From an uncultured Methanobrevibacter sp. (lineage in GTDB: Archaea; Methanobacteriota; Methanobacteria; Methanobacteriales; Methanobacteriaceae): a DNA stretch of 35,818 nt. The notes below the pieces were generated by a model. The model was not told the origin of the DNA. It did no database searches and saw only the letters and a program-made list of their open reading frames with translations. The stretch covers positions 1 through 35,818 of the forward strand of contig CACYJH010000016.1 of the NCBI GenBank assembly GCA_902774685.1. Reading direction: 5' to 3'. Both the position numbers and the translations under genes were made by a program. This document shows, in pieces, positions 17,058-26,658 of the stretch (position 1 is its first letter; the number at the start of each line of letters is the position of its first letter).

Positions 17058-20000
17058 TTAAACAGGTATTTCAGCTTCTGTAACATTATGGGTGTAAACC
17101 ACAGTGTAAAGCCTATCAACGACATTTATCAAAGATCCTACTGAAATCTCGATGACATTATCTTCATCTAAATAATTCATTTTGTCAAAAGTGAATGTTC
17201 CTGTTCCATTTACTACAAGGAAATGAACTTCAGTCTTCTTGTCGGTTTTTCTGTTCAATGTTGCATAGATGTCGAAGCTTGCGAGATTGCTGTCCAATAC
17301 CCCATCCTTATAGAAGTTGATGGTATAGGTTCCTGGACTTGTGCAGACTATTTCTGGGAATTTGATTGTAGTTGTCTTGATTCTTGGACACATTGTTCCA
17401 ACCCCTACAATTCCGCTTTCCCAATCCCATGTTCTAAGTGCATTTACACCGTACCAGTTAGGATCAATCTTCAATCTTAGCTCTTCATCAAATTCTCCAG
17501 GACCATAGATTCCTGCTGGGTTTGCACTCATTTCACCAAGAATCATCATACTTGGACCTTCAGCATTTCTGTAGATTGCATTGTCTGTTATGACAGGTTC
17601 AACCACATTTTCTGCCAAATCATATCCTGCATTAAATCTGATTCCTTCTAATGAGTTATCTGCAATCAGATTGCTGGTTATAATGATTCCGGTACTGTTA
17701 TTTGCATCAATTGAAATTCCCATATAGTTGTTGCTGATATTGTTCTGGCTAATGCTAATGTTCACTGCAGAGTTGTTAAGGAAAATTCCATATCCTCTTG
17801 GACCTTCAGGAACATCCATGACATACCAGCCGACATTATCGATTATCACGTTGTTTTCAATTTTGGTATTTGCATTATTGAATCCATATTTGATACCATA
17901 GTTGCTTAAGGTAAGCTCATTTTCATATATGCCGAATTTTTGGGAATATTCTGCATACAATGAGCTTTCAAAGGAGCTGACCTTATTGTTTGTAATGTTG
18001 ACTTCCTCACTGTTTAAAATGCTGATTCCATATCCTGGCAACAATGTGCTACCATTGTTATAATCATCGGTTTTTGAAGGGTCTAAGATATTTTTGATGA
18101 TGTTGTTTTCAATTATCACATCTTTTGAATTGATTATGACAATTCCGTTTCCTTCACCTGATTCTGAATTTGCATTGATATTGAAGTTTGATATTTTGAC
18201 TCCTTCTCCACTGACTGTAAAGACTGCCTTGCCATCTTCTCCATTTAATGTGGTGTTCACATCAGAAGAGATATTATGACTTTTGTTGATTATTAGATTG
18301 ATTCCTTCATAATCGGTGCCTAAGAACTTTATGTCATTTCCTTCAGGGCTTTCGTCAATGATTCTTTGTATTTCATCATTTGCAAGTCCTGCATCGATGT
18401 AGGTCACTTTCTCCTCATCCTTAACTGCAATTGCATTTGTTTTCTTGACTGCCTTATATTGGCTGTCTCCTTCAAATGCAGAGATGATTGAATAGTTTCC
18501 TTCATTCAGATTCAAGTCTAATTCTGCAAGTCCATTTTCATCAGTAAGTTTTGAATATGTGTTTGATGACAATGTAAACTTGATCTCCTTATTTGCCAAT
18601 GGGTTTCCCTTTTCATCCTTTAAGACTACAGAAAAGCTTTGAGGATCATTCTTGTTGATTGTTCTGTCATAGCTGATTAATTCAGGGCTTCCTTTGGCAA
18701 TGGTAATGGTTTTGTTCACACTTGCCGGAGCATAGGTATTGTCTCCGTTAAAGATAACTTGGATGCTGCTTTTCTGCTCATTTTTAAGATTGATTGTGAG
18801 TTTCGCTTTTCCTTCACTATCAGTTGTTCTGTTGTATGTTTTTGAGATTCCTGAAATCTTAAATTCAATCTTCTTGTCCGCTAAGCCGTTTCCATTTTCA
18901 TCACTTAATTTCACAGTATAGTATTCCCCAGATTGTGGAATGAAATTAGCATTTGAAGCGGTTATCTTTGCTTTTTTAGCTCCAGTTTGTATAGTGATCT
19001 TATTGCTTTTGCTTGCTGCATAATATTGGTCGGTTGCAGGGGAACTGATTGTAACTGTGTAAGTCTTTTTAGTTGCTAAGTTTATTTGGAGCTTTGCCTG
19101 TCCGTTGCTGTCTGTTGTTCTGTTGTATGTTTTTGAAATTCCTGAAATCTTGAAGCTGACTTTTTTATTGGCTATTGCCTTTCCATTTGCATCTTTTAAG
19201 CTAATGGTATAGTATTCTCCAGACTTTGGAATGTATTTTGCATCTGAACTGGTAATTTTAGGAGTTTGCTTTTTGATTGTTAAACTAGCTTTAGCACTGG
19301 ATTTGTTGTAGTTTTCAGTTCCTGCAAAGCTTACGGTAACTGTATATGTTTTAGAGCTTCCCAAGTTTATTTGGAGCTTTGCCTGTCCGTTGCTGTCTGT
19401 TGTTCTTTTGTATGTGCCTGAGATTCCTGAGATTTTGAAGCTCACAGTTTCTCCAACAACTGGATTGCCGTTTTCATCCAGTAATCTTGCGGTAAAGTAT
19501 TCTCCAGATTTTGGAACAAGATTCATATTCTGTACAGATATTTTGGTTTGGCTATATGCAACTGGTATGTCGCTATCTGCAACATTAAATGTTGCATATG
19601 GGTTTATAGAATAAACATCAAATAGTCCTGGGAAAACTGCAGTTATTACGTTTCCGCTTTCCTTAAATTCAGCTTTTGAGAAATCTGCAGTTGCAGTTCC
19701 ATTTTTCATCAAAACAGTTCTGTAGATGTCTCCGCTTTGAGGTTCTGCTTTATCGTTGTCCTTATTCAAGTAGAAGGTTACATATATTGAACTGAGATCA
19801 GTTGCTATATTTCCGTTTTTATCCACAATGGATACGTTGTATATTCCCTTTTTGACCTGGCTGATTTCACTCACTCTTAATTGGTAGTTTCCACTGCTCC
19901 AAGTGGTACTCGGTGCTGCATAGAGTGTTGCTCCACATATGGTTTCCTGTATGTAAAATGCATAAGCCAGATATACGACGCTTTTATCAACATCGTATTC

Positions 20001-21230
20001 ACCGTTTCCTTCACCTACAAAGACATAAACATCATTCTCACTATCGTAGTTGAATGCTCCACCAGGGTATTTCTTATATTCAATATGGTATGTCAATCTT
20101 TCAGTGTGGCCCATATAGTAGTTGTTGTTGTTGATTTCCAAAAGTTCCGCATACCTTTTTGCATCCATATTCCTGACACGATAATCATTTAACACTCCAT
20201 ACATTCCGTTTTGCCTTATGTAATTTCCTTTTATTTCAATTTTGGTTATATTGCAGTTTACATAAACTCCTGCTCCTGATGTGGAGGTGTATTCATCACC
20301 ATTTCTGTTGTATGCAATGAAATTGTTAATGATATAGACATAATTCGCTGAGCTCATGTTCACTCCAGTATGCCTGTTATATGTGATATTGTTGGTATGG
20401 ACTGTAGTGTTGGTATTATTGTCCCCGATGTAGATTCCAGTTACTGTATTGTTGCTGATGTTGTTGTTTGTGATTGTTGTTTTTGTGGAATTTACAATAT
20501 GGATTCCGATGTTTGAATTTTTCACAATGGAATTGTTTATGAGGGCATTAGTGGTGTTTTCCAATCTGATTCCATCTCCATATTTTGTGGTATTTATGGT
20601 ACAGTTTATGATTTTCACATCAGATGCCCCTCTTGCCAAGATTCCGTAGCAGTCGTATTCATCAATTGTGTTTGTCAAGGTGAATCCTTGTATGACTGTT
20701 CCACTTGCCTTTGGGCTTAAATAAAAAATACCATATGTTCCAGATCCTCTTGTATTGGAAGGGCATGGACTCATTTTAGTTCCAACATTAGAAATGATTG
20801 TAAGTTGCTTGTCTATGATGAAATGGCAGTGGACGTAATCCTTTCCAGTGATGATTATTGTATCTCCTGCATTTGCACTGTCGATTGCATTTTGGATTGT
20901 TGGGTTGCTCATTTGATTATATGCGCTTCCATCTATAACTATAGTTGATTGCAGATTGGATGTTCCTAATTTTGATTCTTTAAGGTCATTTTCTGTAATG
21001 TCCTCTTCTATTTCCTCTTCATAAATCCCTGTATCAACATCATTTATTTCTGCAGGTTCTTCTTCATAATTTAAGTTATCCTCTATTTCAGCTATTTCAT
21101 TTATTCCATTATCTGTAGCTATACTTTTATCAACATCAATTTCCTCCATATCATCTGCACAGGCAGACCCTATGCATATTATCAGTAAGAATAAAATAAA
21201 AGAAATTAATGCTATTCTTTTGATTTTCAT
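17058..21230 (-). CDS. Giant adhesin-like protein: beta-helix, four Ig-like repeats, second beta-helix, unique C-terminus
   Basis: 1390 residues, the largest gene here. It has a signal peptide (1-25, ending GSACA), a very acidic linker (26-90) ending SKLGTS, and a right-handed beta-helix about 100-380 with NosD-like turns (IINCTI, INNSIV, ITNNNISNNT). A linker domain (about 380-560) is followed by four tandem Ig-like domains of about 95 residues (about 565-930) that share YNRTTDSNGQAKLQINL. A second beta-helix (about 945-1250) and a C-terminal domain of about 140 residues ending HNVTEAEIPV complete it. No membrane anchor is present. ATG 21228-21230 has GGGGAAG seven bases upstream, so the start is secure. 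At DNA level two repeats match almost exactly at 285-bp spacing (19078 and 19363). It is presumably a surface or wall protein for adhesion or glycan interaction; the partner is unknown. Confidence 0.9.
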   Translation of the reverse strand: MKIKRIALISFILFLLIICIGSACADDMEEIDVDKSIATDNGINEIAEIEDNLNYEEEPAEINDVDTGIYEEEIEEDITENDLKESKLGTSNLQSTIVIDGSAYNQMSNPTIQNAIDSANAGDTIIITGKDYVHCHFIIDKQLTIISNVGTKMSPCPSNTRGSGTYGIFYLSPKASGTVIQGFTLTNTIDEYDCYGILARGASDVKIINCTINTTKYGDGIRLENTTNALINNSIVKNSNIGIHIVNSTKTTITNNNISNNTVTGIYIGDNNTNTTVHTNNITYNRHTGVNMSSANYVYIINNFIAYNRNGDEYTSTSGAGVYVNCNITKIEIKGNYIRQNGMYGVLNDYRVRNMDAKRYAELLEINNNNYYMGHTERLTYHIEYKKYPGGAFNYDSENDVYVFVGEGNGEYDVDKSVVYLAYAFYIQETICGATLYAAPSTTWSSGNYQLRVSEISQVKKGIYNVSIVDKNGNIATDLSSIYVTFYLNKDNDKAEPQSGDIYRTVLMKNGTATADFSKAEFKESGNVITAVFPGLFDVYSINPYATFNVADSDIPVAYSQTKISVQNMNLVPKSGEYFTARLLDENGNPVVGETVSFKISGISGTYKRTTDSNGQAKLQINLGSSKTYTVTVSFAGTENYNKSSAKASLTIKKQTPKITSSDAKYIPKSGEYYTISLKDANGKAIANKKVSFKISGISKTYNRTTDSNGQAKLQINLATKKTYTVTISSPATDQYYAASKSNKITIQTGAKKAKITASNANFIPQSGEYYTVKLSDENGNGLADKKIEFKISGISKTYNRTTDSEGKAKLTINLKNEQKSSIQVIFNGDNTYAPASVNKTITIAKGSPELISYDRTINKNDPQSFSVVLKDEKGNPLANKEIKFTLSSNTYSKLTDENGLAELDLNLNEGNYSIISAFEGDSQYKAVKKTNAIAVKDEEKVTYIDAGLANDEIQRIIDESPEGNDIKFLGTDYEGINLIINKSHNISSDVNTTLNGEDGKAVFTVSGEGVKISNFNINANSESGEGNGIVIINSKDVIIENNIIKNILDPSKTDDYNNGSTLLPGYGISILNSEEVNITNNKVSSFESSLYAEYSQKFGIYENELTLSNYGIKYGFNNANTKIENNVIIDNVGWYVMDVPEGPRGYGIFLNNSAVNISISQNNISNNYMGISIDANNSTGIIITSNLIADNSLEGIRFNAGYDLAENVVEPVITDNAIYRNAEGPSMMILGEMSANPAGIYGPGEFDEELRLKIDPNWYGVNALRTWDWESGIVGVGTMCPRIKTTTIKFPEIVCTSPGTYTINFYKDGVLDSNLASFDIYATLNRKTDKKTEVHFLVVNGTGTFTFDKMNYLDEDNVIEISVGSLINVVDRLYTVVYTHNVTEAEIPV

Positions 21231-21279
21231 AGTTCTTCCCCATTATTAACATCATCAATATGAATGAATGTTTTTTTCA

Positions 21280-21307
21280 ATATATTATTATTCTATTAAT
21301 AATATAT
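21280..21307 (-). promoter_or_regulatory. Palindrome over the presumed promoter of the 1390-residue ALP
   Basis: The perfect 11-bp arms ATATATTATTA (21280-21290) and TAATAATATAT (21297-21307), with a six-base centre, lie 50-77 bases upstream of the start codon. They include TATA-like DNA and may be an operator. In such AT-rich DNA chance is also plausible. Confidence 0.35.
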
Positions 21308-21420
21308 ACTTATATTTTTATCTTTTTTTCTTTATAACTATTGTTATATTTTCATTGAAATGAAGATAAGTATTGTTCAATATATTGAGTTTCAATGTGA
21401 TGATTAATATCAGCGGATTA

Positions 21421-21476
21421 AAAAATTTTTAAAAATAGAAAAAGGAAAAGTAATAAGAAAATCATTATTACTTTTC
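21421..21476 (-). terminator. Terminator of the 21493-23571 ALP
   Basis: The perfect 12-bp stem GAAAAGTAATAA (21445-21456)/TTATTACTTTTC (21465-21476) is followed on the minus strand by CCTTTTTCTATTTTT. It starts 16 bases past the stop codon. Confidence 0.75.
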
Positions 21477-21492
21477 TAAGCTTTTAATTAAT

Positions 21493-23571
21493 TTATTTTA
21501 TGGTTAATGTTGCAGTTTTGCTGATTGCTGCGTAAGTGTTGTCACCTGCGAATTTAGCAGTGAACTTGTATGTTCCTTTAGTGTTTAAGCTTACTTTTAC
21601 AGTTGCAACACCTTTATCATTGGTAGTAGCGGTGTAGGTTTTACCGTTTACTGTGAAAGTAACTTTTTTACCTGCTACAAGTCCGCCTTTAGCGGATTTG
21701 AATGTTGCAGTTAAGGTTTTGCTTGTTGCACTTGCTTTGTAAGATTTGTTAGGAACGGTTAAGCTTCCTGTTTGTTTGCTTACGACAATCTTAGCAACAA
21801 TGAATGAACCATTGTAGTCATCGTCACCAAGGAAACTTACTGCAAATGTGTAGGTTCCTGCTGCTTTCAAGTTGATTTGAAGTTTTGCTTGACCATTTTC
21901 ATCTGTAGTTCTGTTGTATACTTGACCGTTGAATCCGATTTGTACGAATTTGTTAGCTAATGCTTTTCCTTCGGAATCTTTTAAGGTAATGATGAAATAT
22001 TTGCCTATTCTTCCGTCAGTTTTAGTGTCTACAGCAGTGGTGGTCATATTTTCATATTCAATGGTAGTAGCAGTTTTTGGAATTGCAGTTGATTCGAAAT
22101 CAATGCTGGTTTCTGTAGCTTGAAGCTTGTCACTTCCAGCAAATGCAATAGCAATAATACCATCTTCAGTTACATCAATGGTTAAAAGACCGTCAGCGTC
22201 GGTTTCATCAGTTTGAGCTTCTCCACCGTTGATGGAGTAAGTAATTTCTTCTCCTGCTTGAGGGTCTCCGTTTACATCTACCAATTCAATGGTTACTTTT
22301 TTGTTAGCAGTTAAAATTTCCTTAATGTTGATTGCAGTAGGAGCTTTGTCTGCTGCATCAATTACAACTCCATTTGGATCATCCCAGTCTGCATACCATA
22401 CGGTTACAGGGGTGATTCCAGCTTCAATGGTGTTGCCGGTAATTGCAATAGGTGCATATGGGCTTAAAGGTCCAGCATTACTTAAGATGTACATGAAGGT
22501 AATGGTTTCTGGGTTTGCACCTTCAGTTGCAGTAATGGTGTTGCCGGTAATGTTGATGTCACCGATAGCACTTGGGTATCCGTGTGCAGTGTTACCTGAT
22601 TCAGCTTTCATGAAGATGGATCCTTCAGTAGCTTCAATAGTGTTGTCTGCAATGACATATCCGTTTGCTGCTTTTTGTGTACTGATTACAGGTAAGTCTT
22701 TAAAGATTACATTTCCTTCTGCATCTTCACACCATCCGCATCTGATGAATGAGTTGTTTGCAATCACACATCCTTGGGTGGAAGCTCCACCGAAGTAGAT
22801 AGCGTAACAGTTTTCGATGAAAGTGTTTCCAGTCATTATGTTGTTACCGGAGTTACTTGCAATGGAAATACCATCAAGAACTTGTCCTTCAAAGATACAA
22901 TCTTTTACTGTGATATCGTGGGAACCCATAAGGTTAATTGCTTTGGTACCGAATTCTTTTGTTCCTCCATTGGTTACTTTTTCAGAAGAACCGTTGAAGT
23001 ATGAATTTGAAATGGTACAGAATGCTGCACCTCTACCGTAAACACCGCTACCCCAATCGATGAATTGACAATTGTTTACAGTACCGTTTTCAATAGCCAA
23101 TTGGATAGCATAACCGGAAACTTGTTGTCCGTATGTTTTTTTACCATCAGTGTTGATGAATTTGATTCCGTCAAATCCGGTTCCAGCTTTACTTGCAATG
23201 AATAATGCACCAGATCCACCTTGGGAAGCACCGCTTGCCTTAATGGTGACATTGTTACCTTTTACAGTAAGTTTTTTGGTTAAAGTGAATGTTTGTCCGT
23301 CATCTACATTATAAACTAGGTTTTCACCTAAATCTACTTCTCCTCCATCTTCAGCATCATCGATTAAAGTTTGTATATCTGCACCGGTCTTTTCTTCACC
23401 GTCTGCCAATGCAGCATCGTCTGTAGCTGCAGGTTCTTCCACTGCTACAACTTCATCTACTACATCATCAGATATTACTTCATCAGCAATATCATCTGCT
23501 GCAGATACTGCGGAAACAGATATAGCAACGATTAATACTAAAAGGAGAGATAAAATCACCTTTTTATTCAT
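21493..23571 (-). CDS. Adhesin-like protein with beta-helix and three Ig-like domains; codon use of a highly expressed gene
   Basis: 692 residues from ATG 23569-23571, chosen because AGAGG lies eight bases upstream and the product begins with a standard signal peptide (MNKKVILSLLLVLIVAISVS, cleavage after AVSA). A further ATG 12 codons earlier is in frame but has no such context. An acidic Ala/Val/Asp linker (25-65), a beta-helix (about 70-410) and three Ig-like domains follow. The middle domain starts IEYENMTTTAVD and nearly matches one in the 26659-28839 ALP. The last domain ends KFAGDNTYAAISKTATLTIK. There is no membrane anchor. It uses ACC, AAC, TTC and GGT far more than the other ALPs, like fdhC and thiC, which suggests high expression as a major surface protein. 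Confidence 0.9.
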   Translation of the reverse strand: MNKKVILSLLLVLIVAISVSAVSAADDIADEVISDDVVDEVVAVEEPAATDDAALADGEEKTGADIQTLIDDAEDGGEVDLGENLVYNVDDGQTFTLTKKLTVKGNNVTIKASGASQGGSGALFIASKAGTGFDGIKFINTDGKKTYGQQVSGYAIQLAIENGTVNNCQFIDWGSGVYGRGAAFCTISNSYFNGSSEKVTNGGTKEFGTKAINLMGSHDITVKDCIFEGQVLDGISIASNSGNNIMTGNTFIENCYAIYFGGASTQGCVIANNSFIRCGWCEDAEGNVIFKDLPVISTQKAANGYVIADNTIEATEGSIFMKAESGNTAHGYPSAIGDINITGNTITATEGANPETITFMYILSNAGPLSPYAPIAITGNTIEAGITPVTVWYADWDDPNGVVIDAADKAPTAINIKEILTANKKVTIELVDVNGDPQAGEEITYSINGGEAQTDETDADGLLTIDVTEDGIIAIAFAGSDKLQATETSIDFESTAIPKTATTIEYENMTTTAVDTKTDGRIGKYFIITLKDSEGKALANKFVQIGFNGQVYNRTTDENGQAKLQINLKAAGTYTFAVSFLGDDDYNGSFIVAKIVVSKQTGSLTVPNKSYKASATSKTLTATFKSAKGGLVAGKKVTFTVNGKTYTATTNDKGVATVKVSLNTKGTYKFTAKFAGDNTYAAISKTATLTIK

Positions 23572-24337
23572 AGTTTTTCCTCTTTTTTTTAATAAAAATA
23601 ATTGCACTAATATTTATTTTCTTCATTTTTAAAATTAAAAATCAAATTTTTTATTTGCAATAAATTCTATGCAAATAAATTTTCATATTAGTATGTATAT
23701 TTATTATCGATATGTAATATAAAGTTTATCGTTTAATTTTTTAATATAAAATTTTTATTTTTTTAATTATTATTCAATAAATAATTGCTTATTTTATTGA
23801 AATGTATATTATTTTTGTTATTTTTTTATATTATCCTTTTTTTATTATTTATTTATTAAAATAATGATTTTTTTCAAATTAAATAATATTTCCTATTGAT
23901 ATGTTTTTTATAAAATTTTCTACTGATTCTGTAATTTTTTCAAAAAAATTGTAATCATTTTTTGTTTGAAAACTAGTTTATGAAAATTGTATCTATTCGA
24001 TTTTATGATTTTTTAAAAAAAGTTCCATTTAATCGATTTTAGAAACTTATTTATATTTTTAATTATATATTACAGTTTACAATAACTTATATTTCGAAAT
24101 AAGTTTATAATGAAAAATTATTAAAATTAGGTATTTTATTTAATTGGCTTATATTTTTTATTAAATTTGTTCTATTCCTTAATAATTTGCCTATTTTTAA
24201 AAAATAATCATTTATATTGCTAAAAATATGGGGGTATGTTATGATATTTCTCTCATTTTTAAGTGATATGAATATTAATTCAGTATCAGACAGTTAAATT
24301 TAAAATCAAATTCATATTTCTATGTTTTTTATAGGAG
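23572..24337. other. Divergent spacer between two ALP genes
   Basis: 766 bases of extremely AT-rich DNA between divergent ALP genes. It contains TATCGATA (23707-23714), and near 24084-24105 an imperfect palindrome AACTTA-TA-TTTCGAAA-TAAGTT. No credible gene, tRNA or mobile element was seen. Promoters for both ALPs must lie here; phase-variation-type repeats were not found. Confidence 0.5.
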
Positions 24338-26404
24338 GTGAAATGTATTAAGAAGAGAATATTAATGATTTTAATGTTATTAATATTCTTCACAAGTCTT
24401 GGATCTGCAGTTGCAGTTGAGGATAATGATTTATCTGACTTATCTGATTCATCTGTTGATGTTTCATCAGATTTAACTGATATGGAAATTTCAACTTCAG
24501 ATGATGATTCAATCATTTTTGATGAAGCTTCCATCAATTCTTCTGATGATGCGGATGATGATGTAACTGATGGTGTTATTATAGATGATTCCACTAAGGA
24601 AGATTTCAATATTGATGATTCAGATGATTCCATTGCAGATGTTTCTGATGTCTCTGAAAAAAAGGAACCCAAAAACATCTTAGGTTCAACTGAAGATCCG
24701 ATCATAATCAAAAATGGTGTAATCTCAAGCTCAAGCTCTTTATTGACAAGTCCACAGACTATTGTAATTAAAGATGCAAAATACTATAATGGTTCAATCA
24801 ATACATATGTTCAAAAGCTTATCGATGATGCAGCAGCTGGAAGCACTATCAAGTTTACAGGTTCCTCCTATGAAAATATCTATTTGAAGATTTCAAAACC
24901 TTTAAACATTATAAGTAAATCTGGTACAGCAATAAAGAATCTATTCAACATTCCTGTATTTACTATATTAGAAGGAGGGTCTGGAACTAACATAAGTGGC
25001 TTCACTGTTGATACTCCAGGTTCCTTTGTAGATGCAAGCCATGTTTCTAAAATTGGAATATCCGGAAACAAGATATCTACAAAACGGACTGCCATAGTTC
25101 TTGAGGAGGTTTATGATTCCGTCATTAAAGGCAATCTCTTTTCAAGCTTTAACATTGCAATTGATATTTCCAACTCTGGAGGGATTAGCATTTCCAAAAA
25201 CAACTTCACTCCAAAAGGTGGAAATAACATTGGAATTCACTTGAAGGATATAAGCAGCAAAAAGGGAATCAGCATAACTGACAACAATATAATTGGCAGT
25301 GATAGGTGTAATGACGGCACTGGAATATACTTTGATAGTAATGCAGCAAATGTCTTGATTAAAAACAATATGATTAGGCAGTGGTATACGGGTATCGATT
25401 TCCCTAATTCCATCAATAATGTAAGCATCTTGAACAATACCATTTCCGACAATGGGGATGGTGTCGTAATAGCTGGATGGATCGATGGTTTTGCTTTCAA
25501 TAAGAATATTGTAACAGGCAATGGTAGAATGGGAGTCCTATTCGGTTATGACTTCAAGTCTGTAAAGAGCAATTTTACATTGGAAAAGAATTTCTTCTCA
25601 TACAATGGTGGATTGGACCTTAAGAATCAAGGTGATGAAGCTGTTACCATTGGAGAGAACTTTGCAAAGAATAGATGTGTTAGGGTTGGAATGAAATATG
25701 GCCTTAATATTCTATCTCGCCAAAGCGGAAGCAAATATTATTTCTCAGTTGTTGACAGATTTGGCCGTGCCGTTTCAGGATTGCCTAATTTTTCAGCCAC
25801 CTTCAATATTGGCGGTCGTTCATATACCGTTAATTTCATAGATTCTGTAGCATTTATCGATGTCGGTTCAAATGGTGCAGGAAGTGGAGGATCCGGTTCT
25901 TCATTGGATATCGGTGAGGATAATAGAGGAATTAGTGACTGGGGTCAATTTAGAGAAGTCGATTCTGAGGATATGGATTATTATGAGCAATTCTATAAGG
26001 AGCTATTGAATGCTCTTATGGAATCTGAATTCAACAACAGTTCAAATGATGATTCAATGAGTGACTCAAATGGTGAAAATGATCCAAGCCAAAACACTTA
26101 CCAAAATGAATCTGGCTCATCCTATCATTCAGGTGCCGGTTCTGGCGATTCCGGTGTTTCATCAGGTTCCTATTCAGTCAATTCCAATGGAGTAATGTCT
26201 GGAAGTTCTGGCAGTGCAAGTGCATCTGCAAGCCCTAGCGCTGCAGCAAGTCCAAGTTCCAATGTTCCTGAAAGTGCATCTGTCAAGACCTTATCTGTTG
26301 ATGAGGAAACATTCAGAGTCGTTGGTGTTAGTGGATTGGTACTTCTCATTATACTTGTAATCGGATTATACTATCGTGAAGATATTAAGGATATGATGGA
26401 ATAA
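24338..26404 (+). CDS. Membrane-anchored adhesin-like protein (beta-helix, Ser-rich stalk, C-terminal helix)
   Basis: Up to 688 residues. The layout is a signal peptide (RILMILMLLIFFTSLGSAVA), an extremely acidic Asp/Ser linker ending KNILGST (about 120), a beta-helix (about 140-460), a small beta domain to about 510, and a low-complexity Ser/Gly/Asn stalk (about 540-640, with SASASASPSAAASPSS). It ends in one transmembrane helix VVGVSGLVLLIILVIGLYY with a short tail REDIKDMME. It is the only ALP here with a C-terminal anchor, and it lacks the Ig-like domains. The coordinates given begin at a GTG that overlaps the strong Shine-Dalgarno AGGAGGTGA (24333-24341), so GTG is unlikely to be the true start. 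ATT 24347 is ideally spaced and gives IKKRILMIL. The only nearby ATG (24343) hits a stop after one further codon. It lies upstream of the ExbB-like operon. Confidence 0.82.
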   Translation: MKCIKKRILMILMLLIFFTSLGSAVAVEDNDLSDLSDSSVDVSSDLTDMEISTSDDDSIIFDEASINSSDDADDDVTDGVIIDDSTKEDFNIDDSDDSIADVSDVSEKKEPKNILGSTEDPIIIKNGVISSSSSLLTSPQTIVIKDAKYYNGSINTYVQKLIDDAAAGSTIKFTGSSYENIYLKISKPLNIISKSGTAIKNLFNIPVFTILEGGSGTNISGFTVDTPGSFVDASHVSKIGISGNKISTKRTAIVLEEVYDSVIKGNLFSSFNIAIDISNSGGISISKNNFTPKGGNNIGIHLKDISSKKGISITDNNIIGSDRCNDGTGIYFDSNAANVLIKNNMIRQWYTGIDFPNSINNVSILNNTISDNGDGVVIAGWIDGFAFNKNIVTGNGRMGVLFGYDFKSVKSNFTLEKNFFSYNGGLDLKNQGDEAVTIGENFAKNRCVRVGMKYGLNILSRQSGSKYYFSVVDRFGRAVSGLPNFSATFNIGGRSYTVNFIDSVAFIDVGSNGAGSGGSGSSLDIGEDNRGISDWGQFREVDSEDMDYYEQFYKELLNALMESEFNNSSNDDSMSDSNGENDPSQNTYQNESGSSYHSGAGSGDSGVSSGSYSVNSNGVMSGSSGSASASASPSAAASPSSNVPESASVKTLSVDEETFRVVGVSGLVLLIILVIGLYYREDIKDMME

Positions 26405-26658
26405 TTATTTCATCTTTTTTCTTTTTTTATTTTTTCTAATTTTTTACATTTTTTTTACTAATTTTAATATTTTTATTATTTTTAATAATTTTACTTTTTT
26501 ACTAATTTTAGCTATTTTTTACTAATCTTCCATATTTCTTTTAATTTAACCATTCTTCTTGATAATTGATTTCACATTCTTTATCGATTAACTAAAATTT
26601 ATATATCGTTTGAAATAAATCTAATACTATTTATGCAAATCTAAGGGGAAGAAAAATT

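Noticed and set aside
24286..24711. Minus-strand Ser/Thr/Glu-rich frame opposite the anchored ALP
   Set aside because: It mirrors the Asp/Ser codons of the acidic linker on the other strand; no start signal or signal peptide.
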